A DNA stretch of 15,145 nt. It comes from a bacterium. Lineage in GTDB: Bacteria; Patescibacteriota; Minisyncoccia; Minisyncoccales; CG1-02-41-26. Shown here one piece after another: positions 12,001 to 15,145 of the stretch. The notes under the pieces were generated by a model, which saw only the letters and a program-made list of their open reading frames with translations, did no database searches and was not told the DNA's origin. How positions within the stretch are numbered: position 1 is the stretch's first letter; each line of letters opens with the position of its first letter. The stretch spans positions 1 through 15,145 of the forward strand of contig JAGYMG010000010.1 of NCBI GenBank assembly GCA_018400675.1. The letters run 5' to 3'. The position numbers and the translations under genes are program-made.

Positions 12001-15000
12001 TTCTTACAGACCAAAGATTCTGCCGGCGGGGTAATCGATGAAGGTGATATCTCGGGGGTAACCACTCTAAAGGGGAGTTTAGCCAGCGCTGCGGTAAGCT
12101 CTACTTCATATGTTGCCGGTGATAGTGCAACCTATACTTTTAGCTTTACTCCTTCTCATAAGGTAGCTTCCGGCGGTTATCTCTGGATAGAATTCGATCC
12201 AGATTACAACTTGAGTTCAGCTGTAAAGATAAGTGCTACAGCTTCCTGTAGTATCGGCGCCAGAGGTTCGGATTATCTGGCAATCGAATTCTCCGAATTA
12301 TTGCCGGCCGGTGCGGCTCAGAGCGTAGAGATAGGCCAAATAATTAATCCGGGAAGCACAAGAGACTTAACTTTTACCTTTACTACTAGAAATTCTTCTT
12401 ATTTTGATATCGACAGCGGAGAGGTTACAGGTAAGAGCACTACAGCCGGTTCTTTAACCGGGGTATCGGTAGGGACTTCCGATCCCACCGTTGCCGAAAC
12501 CGTAGATTATGATATAAGTTTTACTACCTTTAACTCTATCGAAGCCGGCGGCAAAGTAGAGATAGATTTTGATTCGGATTACGATTTACTTTCTCTGAGT
12601 TCAACTGACGTATCCGGAAATACCGATTCTACTGTCGCGGTAGAGGGAGATAGCTTGATTATTACTATCGGTACCGCTATCGGCAAAGAAGAGGCGGTTT
12701 TATTGACCGTATCCAATATTAAAAATCCTTCTTATGTCCAGACTACCAGCAATTTTGCTTTACGTACCAAGAATTCCGCCGGTAACCTTATGGATGAAGG
12801 TACGGCGGCTTCTTTGGATATAATAGCGGGAGGTTTGACTGGTTTAGATGTTACTCCTTCTTCTACGGAAGTGGAAGAAATAGTAGATACCTATGTTTTT
12901 GACTTCACGATTCCTCATACTGTCCCGGCCGGAGGGTATGTGAAGATAGAGTTTGATTCTGACTATTCTTTAGGAGCTGCTTATTGTTCCAATGTAGATT
13001 ACACTCTCAGTAAAGGAAGTGATTACCTGCGCCTTCAGACAGAATCCGAACTTAGCCCGGGAGCTAAAAGTATAACTATCGGCCAGATTAAAAATCCTGA
13101 TTATGTCCAGACTACCGATTCTTTTATCATCAGTACTCAGAATACCAACCAAAATAATATAGATACAGGAGTAACCGGGGGAGTTACCACTACCTCGGGT
13201 AGTTTAACCGAGTTTTCAGTAACTCCGGCTTCCAGCACCGTAAGCGCGCTTACCTCTTATGATTTTGGTTTTACCACTGATCACTCTATTGAAGCCGGCG
13301 GCAAAGTAGAGATAGATTTTGATTCCGATTACGATTTACTTTCTCTGAGTTCAACTGACGTATCCGGAAATACCGATTCTACTGTCGCGGTAGAGGGAGA
13401 TAGCTTGATTATTACTATCGGTACCGCTATCGGCAAAGAAGAGGCGGTTTTATTGACCGTATCCAATATTAAAAATCCTTCTTATGTCCAGACTACCGAT
13501 GATTTTAATTTTCAGACTAAAAATTCTTCGGATAATTTAAGAGATCAAGGCGACTATTCCGGAGTGGGTATTACCTCCGGTTCTCTGGATATTTCAGAGT
13601 TATCTGCAACTTCGGATGTTGCCAGTGAAACAGGGGTAACTTATACTTTTACCTTTACTCCTTCTCATCAGGCGGTTTCAGGAGGGTATTTAAGGATAGA
13701 TTTTGATTCTCCTTATCAGGCAAGCGGCGGTTATGTGGTAAGCCCTTCTGCTTTATTTAGTGTAGCCAGTACTGGCTCAGATTATATGATTTTAAATCTT
13801 AAGGAAACCTTAGCCGCCGGAGAGCTTCAAAATATAGAAATTGGCGGGATAACTAATCCCGGTTATGCGGGTGATTTTACCTTTATTCTTACTACTCAAA
13901 CTTCTGACAGCGGCACAATTGATACAGCTGAAACTCCGGTTTTTACTACTACACCCGCGCCTTTAGAAAATGCGGCCATATCATCGGATAGTTTAATTGC
14001 CCGGGATTTAACTGCGTATACTCTCGATTTTACCACCGTTAATCAGGTCGAAGCCGGCGGCAGTGTGGAGGTAACCTTTGATTCGGATTATAACTTAGGT
14101 AATATCGTTTCCGGAGATGTAGCCGGCAATGACGGTTCTACCGTTACAGTAGATGGAGATACCGTAATAATTAATATCGGCACCGCTATCGGCGCCTCAG
14201 TTGCCGAATCTTTAATAATATCCAACATACAAAATCCCGGCGTCCAGGTTACCGGTGATTATAGCCTGGTTACCAGAGATTCCGCCGGCAATCAGCTGGA
14301 TTACGCTTATTTAAATGGAAAAACAATAACAGCCGGTTCTCTGTCGAACTTCTCTCTTAGTACAGGAACAAAAGAGGTTAGTGAATCTACAGATTATAGC
14401 TTTGGTTTTAACCTGGAACATGCTTTGCCTTCCGGAGGGTTTATCAGAGTTGATTTTGACAACGATTATTCTTTAGATAGCGCTAGCGTAAAAAGTTCCG
14501 GCTATTCAATAGGAACAGGCCAGGGCTACATTATTGTCGAAAGGACAGGTTCGGAGTTAACCGGCCAACAAACTCTTGAGTTTGGCAATATTGGCAACCC
14601 TTCTTATCTGCAAACTACCGATGGATTTACTCTGTCTACGCAGATGCCCAATCATGATTTAATCGATACCGGCGATATAGACGGCCTGAGTATAACAGCC
14701 GGTTCTTTAGACGATATTTTGGTTACAGCAGATACTGATATAGTTTCTGAAGTTAACAACTATACTTTTAGTTTTATTCCCAGCCACGCTATACCGGAAA
14801 ACGGAGAGGTTGAAATTATTGTTGATCCCGACTATGACCTAAGCGATGTAGACTCAACCGATGTAAGCGGAAATGCTGATGCAACTGTTGGGGTTGAAGA
14901 TAATAAAATAATTATTACTTTGGGAACCGCTATAGATTCGGGCATTTCTTCTACTCTTACTGTTTTTGATATCAAAAACCCCTCTTATGCCCAGACTACC

Positions 15001-15145
15001 GATAGCTTTAGCTTCCAAACCAGGGATTCGGCCGATGGCGTAATCGATGAAGGTAGCTACAGCCCGGGCTTAGATATTGTTCCCGGCGAGGCAGCAAATA
15101 TTACGGTAACTCCGGATTCTTATCTGGCCGGAGGCACCGCCAGCT
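1..15145 (+). CDS. Giant multi-domain extracellular/surface protein, internal fragment (both ends outside window)
   Basis: Frame 1 is open across the whole window: 5048 codons with no TAA, TAG or TGA, plus one extra base. No start can be chosen; in-frame ATG codons are all inside domains. Domain order by residue: LamG tip (1-21), five-bladed propeller (about 45-444), two beta-sandwich modules (445-633), eleven PNGGE-W Ig-like domains (634-2083) with a DUF2341-LamG insert (about 1394-1752), then 23 units of a second Ig-like family (2084-5029) and the start of a 24th. There are only about ten Cys and no membrane segment, RTX nonapeptide, dockerin or LPXTG motif in view. Composition and domains point to a secreted or surface-anchored adhesin-like fibre; that role is inference. 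Signal peptide and anchor, if present, lie outside. Giant proteins of this style are known in Omnitrophota and other uncultured bacteria. Codon use looks uniform and no TGA is used in frame, so the standard bacterial code fits. Confidence 0.95.
133..1332 (+). other. Five-bladed beta-propeller, glycosidase-like (GH43/GH130-type fold)
   Basis: Five blade signatures of the form Y(K/R)MWY(T/A/S)G occur at about 241, 478, 913, 1093 and 1267. They alternate with (I)GYA.SxDGINWTK-type strands (about 555-594, 952-990, 1132-1170) and PVLD/PVLN strands. Five copies equal a full five-bladed propeller, the fold of GH32, GH43, GH62 and GH130 enzymes and their non-catalytic relatives. The degenerate first blade carries EAVSYDGIHWD at about 313. 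I do not assign a catalytic triad: the repeats are more regular than in typical active enzymes, and a sugar-binding or purely structural role is equally possible. It follows a LamG tip and precedes small beta-sandwich modules. Oddly, the stretch between blades 2 and 3 is enlarged by an extra module (667-819). Confidence 0.7.
667..819 (+). other. Small beta module inserted between propeller blades 2 and 3
   Basis: The insert reads IREGSVVVTT, then TTYSEGADYQIDYHDGEIKV, then a GSMTDAATYYIDYT end. The spacing 'SV.VT..DG...Y.EG.DY.IDY..G.I.........VDY' is a pattern I associate with small modules of phage tail/fibre and bacterial surface proteins (from memory, not searched). The propeller text on either side is interrupted: blade 2 ends at WTKIHPEIID (about 583-615) and the expected GPVLDEG strand follows only at 823. 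Other blades join these two strands directly. So the module seems to sit in a loop of the propeller. Function unknown. Confidence 0.55.
1333..1899 (+). other. Two small beta-sandwich linker modules
   Basis: Residues from about 1339 to 1731 contain IGYQVSPDGFNWYWHDG, AEWAEVSGGYSETNTAAEVN and FYFRTYLHSADGTVTPQLED. From 1732 to 1893 a second, shorter module carries WWQYKAIFYSDGETTPVLND. Both end in a '(S)(A/D)(D/G)GxxTPxLxD' strand followed by a short beta strand, which suggests two related sandwiches in a row. I recognise the style from other large bacterial surface proteins but cannot assign a named family. They bridge the propeller and the K domain array. Confidence 0.45.
2188..3420 (+). repeat. 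First copy of a four-domain K block (K2-K5)
   Basis: K2 to K5 match K6 to K9 domain by domain. K2 ends in VPVPE, as does K6. K3 carries VVEHSIPAGRDTQV where K7 has IVESSVPVGRDTAV. K4 opens TITVVSPNGGETWVQGE where K8 has AITIISPDGGEYWVQGE. K5 has KIEYSKDDFDQDINTI where K9 has KIEYSKDDFNSDINTI. These details are not shared with the other pairings, so the block of four was duplicated as one piece. Length 1233 bp. Confidence 0.75.
4021..4179 (+). other. N-terminal half of K8, interrupted PNGGE-W Ig-like domain
   Basis: The half domain runs from AITIISPDGGEYWVQGE through NNLKITYSKDDFNSDINLVY. It stops where K5 and K9 continue with a short loop to the YTW/YDW strand. The matching second half is found at 5255-5382 after the inserted cassette. 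Both halves remain in one reading frame. Confidence 0.7.
4204..4515 (+). other. DUF2341 domain
   Basis: The sequence shows YAKKITIDN, DYQVNFTVDT, GADIRFADID, PHWVEPG, TEIWVNIPEIPAESTKDIYI and YYGNPEAES in the usual order. This set of motifs is typical of DUF2341 (about 85-105 residues), a beta-domain of unknown function that very often sits directly before LamG-like domains in bacterial and archaeal surface proteins, exactly as here. Together with the following LamG it forms one inserted cassette inside K8. Confidence 0.88.
4543..5193 (+). other. LamG-like (concanavalin A-type jelly-roll) domain
   Basis: About 217 residues. It begins LVGQWNFDSGEGTTAVDSS with GNHGSL, continues CLVLDGDGDYVE, LTVEAWVYL, a WYHLTGVF strand, ARLYLDGVEAG, and closes DGRIDAVRIYNRALPIDEI. 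These are the standard marks of the LamG-like jelly roll of about 200 residues. Members usually bind glycans or stabilise neighbouring modules; the ligand cannot be read. It follows DUF2341 with a linker of about nine residues and is followed by RRKFIAAPPTASLAL, which leads back into the second half of K8. Confidence 0.9.
5255..5382 (+). other. C-terminal half of K8, interrupted PNGGE-W Ig-like domain
   Basis: It resumes with NSYLWNIPNDISDTLKVKIL and ends FSDDYFEIIPEPR. This matches the closing half of K5 (YTWTPVPDD, TVKVRISD) and of K9 (YDWLGVPDD, TVKIRITD). On its own it would be an orphan half domain; joined to 4021-4179 it makes one normal domain. Confidence 0.7.
6250..7416 (+). repeat. 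Leading partial super-repeat, units U1-U3 (classes B, C, D; no A)
   Basis: U1 is class B by its lack of His at the FTTxx position (FTTQSAI) and by IKNPGAQTT and MDRG. U2 ends in IDTG like class C, but its core (DVSGNS, LVVNLGTEI) resembles class D, so it may be a mosaic. U3 is class D (VIDEA, FTTDHSV). A class A unit is missing before U1; K11 sits in that place. Confidence 0.6.
7417..9009 (+). repeat. Super-repeat 1 of the U array, units U4-U7 (A-B-C-D), 1593 bp
   Basis: U4 (A, 138 residues) ends HIDPA. U5 (B, 131) opens LLGGPPGVTPASY and has FNSVNAI in place of the His motif. U6 (C, 123) carries SGYSM, FERTG and VDTG. U7 (D, 139) ends with IIDED and has an enlarged variable loop (about 8743-8835). 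This is the longest and most irregular block. Confidence 0.7.
9010..10548 (+). repeat. Super-repeat 2 of the U array, units U8-U11 (A-B-C-D), 1539 bp
   Basis: U8 (A, 126 residues) has GGIKNPSF. U9 (B, 131) has FTTANAM and an unusual end, MDISEPDPELPISSG, that lacks the normal ID.G. U10 (C, 123) has SGYSI, KRTG, IIDTG. U11 (D, 133) has ITPDHDI and LIDEG. The block follows the same order as its neighbours. Confidence 0.7.
10549..12075 (+). repeat. Super-repeat 3 of the U array, units U12-U15 (A-B-C-D), 1527 bp
   Basis: U12 (A, 128 residues) ends PIEPA. U13 (B, 131) opens ALGGPPAVTPASY and has FTTVNPI. U14 (C, 123) has SGYSI, LERTG and VIDTG. U15 (D, 127) has DVSGNADSTLGV and VIDEG. U12 and U13 resemble U4 and U5 more than U8 and U9, which points to an eight-unit layer. 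Confidence 0.7.
12541..12747 (+). repeat. Near-identical direct repeat, copy 1 (in U17)
   Basis: This stretch matches 13291-13497 at 206 of 207 bases by direct comparison. The single difference is G at 12576 against C at 13326, a silent Ser change (tcg/tcc). The copies are exactly 750 bp (250 codons) apart, two units. The 69 encoded residues, from EAGGKVEIDF to NPSYVQTT, are identical. The identity stops sharply at 12748 (AGC against GAT). Confidence 0.95.
13291..13497 (+). repeat. Near-identical direct repeat, copy 2 (in U19)
   Basis: Partner of 12541-12747. Its content (DVSGNTDSTVAV, IKNPSYVQTT) agrees with other class D units such as U15 and U23, so U19 is the more likely source and U17 (class B) the recipient. 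Just upstream the copies differ at the class-marking codon: AAC (Asn) at 12532-12534 and CAC (His) at 13282-13284. Confidence 0.95.
13582..15087 (+). repeat. Super-repeat 5 of the U array, units U20-U23 (A-B-C-D), 1506 bp
   Basis: U20 (A, 126 residues) ends TTTPA like U4 and U12. U21 (B, 126) has FTTVNQV and NPGVQ. U22 (C, 122) has SGYSI, VERTG and LIDTG. U23 (D, 128) has DVSGNADATVGV and VIDEG. The block length equals that of super-repeat 4. Confidence 0.7.
15088..15145 (+). repeat. Start of unit U24 (probable class A), cut by window end
   Basis: The text ANITVTPDSYLAGGTAS matches the opening of class A units U12 (VASSSYAVGTDDA) and U16 (VSSTSYVAGDSA). This fits the A-B-C-D order, since U23 is class D, and predicts a sixth super-repeat beyond the window. 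Confidence 0.6.

Larger units (their letters stand above)
12076..13581 (+). repeat. Super-repeat 4 of the U array, units U16-U19 (A-B-C-D), 1506 bp
   Basis: U16 (A, 125 residues) has the Cys-containing ASCSIG. U17 (B, 127) has FTTFNSI. U18 (C, 123) lacks the ERTG motif but keeps NIDTG. U19 (D, 127) has FTTDHSI. U17 and U19 share an almost identical 207-bp stretch although they belong to different classes. Confidence 0.7.
6250..15145 (+). repeat. Array of a second Ig-like family, units U1-U23 plus start of U24
   Basis: Units share the plan: G(S/A/E)L......TP.S, YTFxFTxxH, GGxVxIxFD(S/P)DYDL, a variable loop, LGTxxxAGESxSLTIxxIKNP(S/A)YVQTTDDF, TxDSxGxxIDxG, ending ITAG. Start positions: 6250, 6625, 7021, 7417, 7831, 8224, 8593, 9010, 9388, 9781, 10150, 10549, 10933, 11326, 11695, 12076, 12451, 12832, 13201, 13582, 13960, 14338, 14704, 15088 (U24 cut at the window end). 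Lengths are 122-139 residues. I cannot name the family with certainty; the plan resembles Ig-like stalk modules with a 'V.F(P/D)' strand and an NP turn seen in bacterial surface proteins. The likely role is a long extracellular stalk. The array continues past the window. Confidence 0.85.

Noticed and set aside
4177..13152. Short minus-strand frames (4177-4374, 7101-7301, 8347-8532, 8907-9089, 12970-13152)
   Set aside because: All are 60-66 codons long and opposite well-supported domains of the giant protein, with no sign of independent coding.
6250..15145. CRISPR-like or DNA-level tandem repeat
   Set aside because: The regular spacing comes from protein domains of about 125 residues; apart from the 207-bp tract the copies are diverged in DNA and conserved as protein.
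6250..15145. Cadherin, RTX or cohesin repeats
   Set aside because: The units lack the cadherin DxNDN and LDRE motifs, the RTX GGxGxDxL nonapeptides and a cohesin-like pattern; the FDSDYD and NPSYV plan is different.
1..15145. Internal promoter, terminator or alternative start inside the gene
   Set aside because: In-frame ATG codons such as those at 247 or 481 fall inside conserved strands; no convincing ribosome-binding site or terminator hairpin was seen and none is needed.

Overview
The whole window is the inside of one giant protein-coding gene on the + strand. Frame 1 is open from base 1 to base 15145: 5048 complete codons with no stop and neither a natural start nor a natural end in view. 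I translated every line and found no frameshift, no RNA gene, no intergenic gap and no second gene. The protein is acidic, rich in Asp, Ser, Thr, Gly and Tyr, has only about ten cysteines, and consists of beta-rich extracellular modules, so it is best read as part of a giant secreted or cell-surface protein (adhesin-like). The organism cannot be fixed from this fragment. Giant multi-domain surface proteins mixing LamG, DUF2341, PNGGE-W Ig-like repeats and glycosidase-like propellers are known from uncultured bacterial lineages such as Omnitrophota, and that is my best guess, held loosely.

Layout: (1) 1-63, the C-terminal tip of a LamG-like domain. (2) About 133-1332, a five-bladed beta-propeller of the GH43/GH130-like type, with an extra module lodged between blades 2 and 3. 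(3) About 1333-1899, two small beta-sandwich modules. (4) 1900-6249, eleven Ig-like domains with the PNGGE-W signature (Kre9/KNH-like), called K1-K11 here. K2-K5 and K6-K9 are a tandem duplication of a four-domain block, and K8 is split in two by an inserted DUF2341 + LamG cassette (about 4180-5254). (5) 6250-15145, twenty-three complete Ig-like units of a second family (U1-U23, 122-139 residues each) and the start of U24, continuing past the window edge.

The most interesting structure is in the U array. Its units fall into four classes that recur in strict order A-B-C-D, giving a super-repeat of about 500 residues (1506-1593 bp), with a weaker layer at eight units. The classes are set apart by unit length, by end motifs, and by one position that is His in all 17 A/C/D units and never His in the six B units. 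One 207-bp stretch in U17 (class B) is copied almost exactly in U19 (class D) with a single silent difference, while neighbouring units are strongly diverged. This looks like a recent gene-conversion event across classes, or an assembly artefact. Together the features describe a giant extracellular fibre built by repeated rounds of block duplication, domain insertion and local conversion, with carbohydrate-recognition-type modules in its N-terminal part and a long stalk behind.
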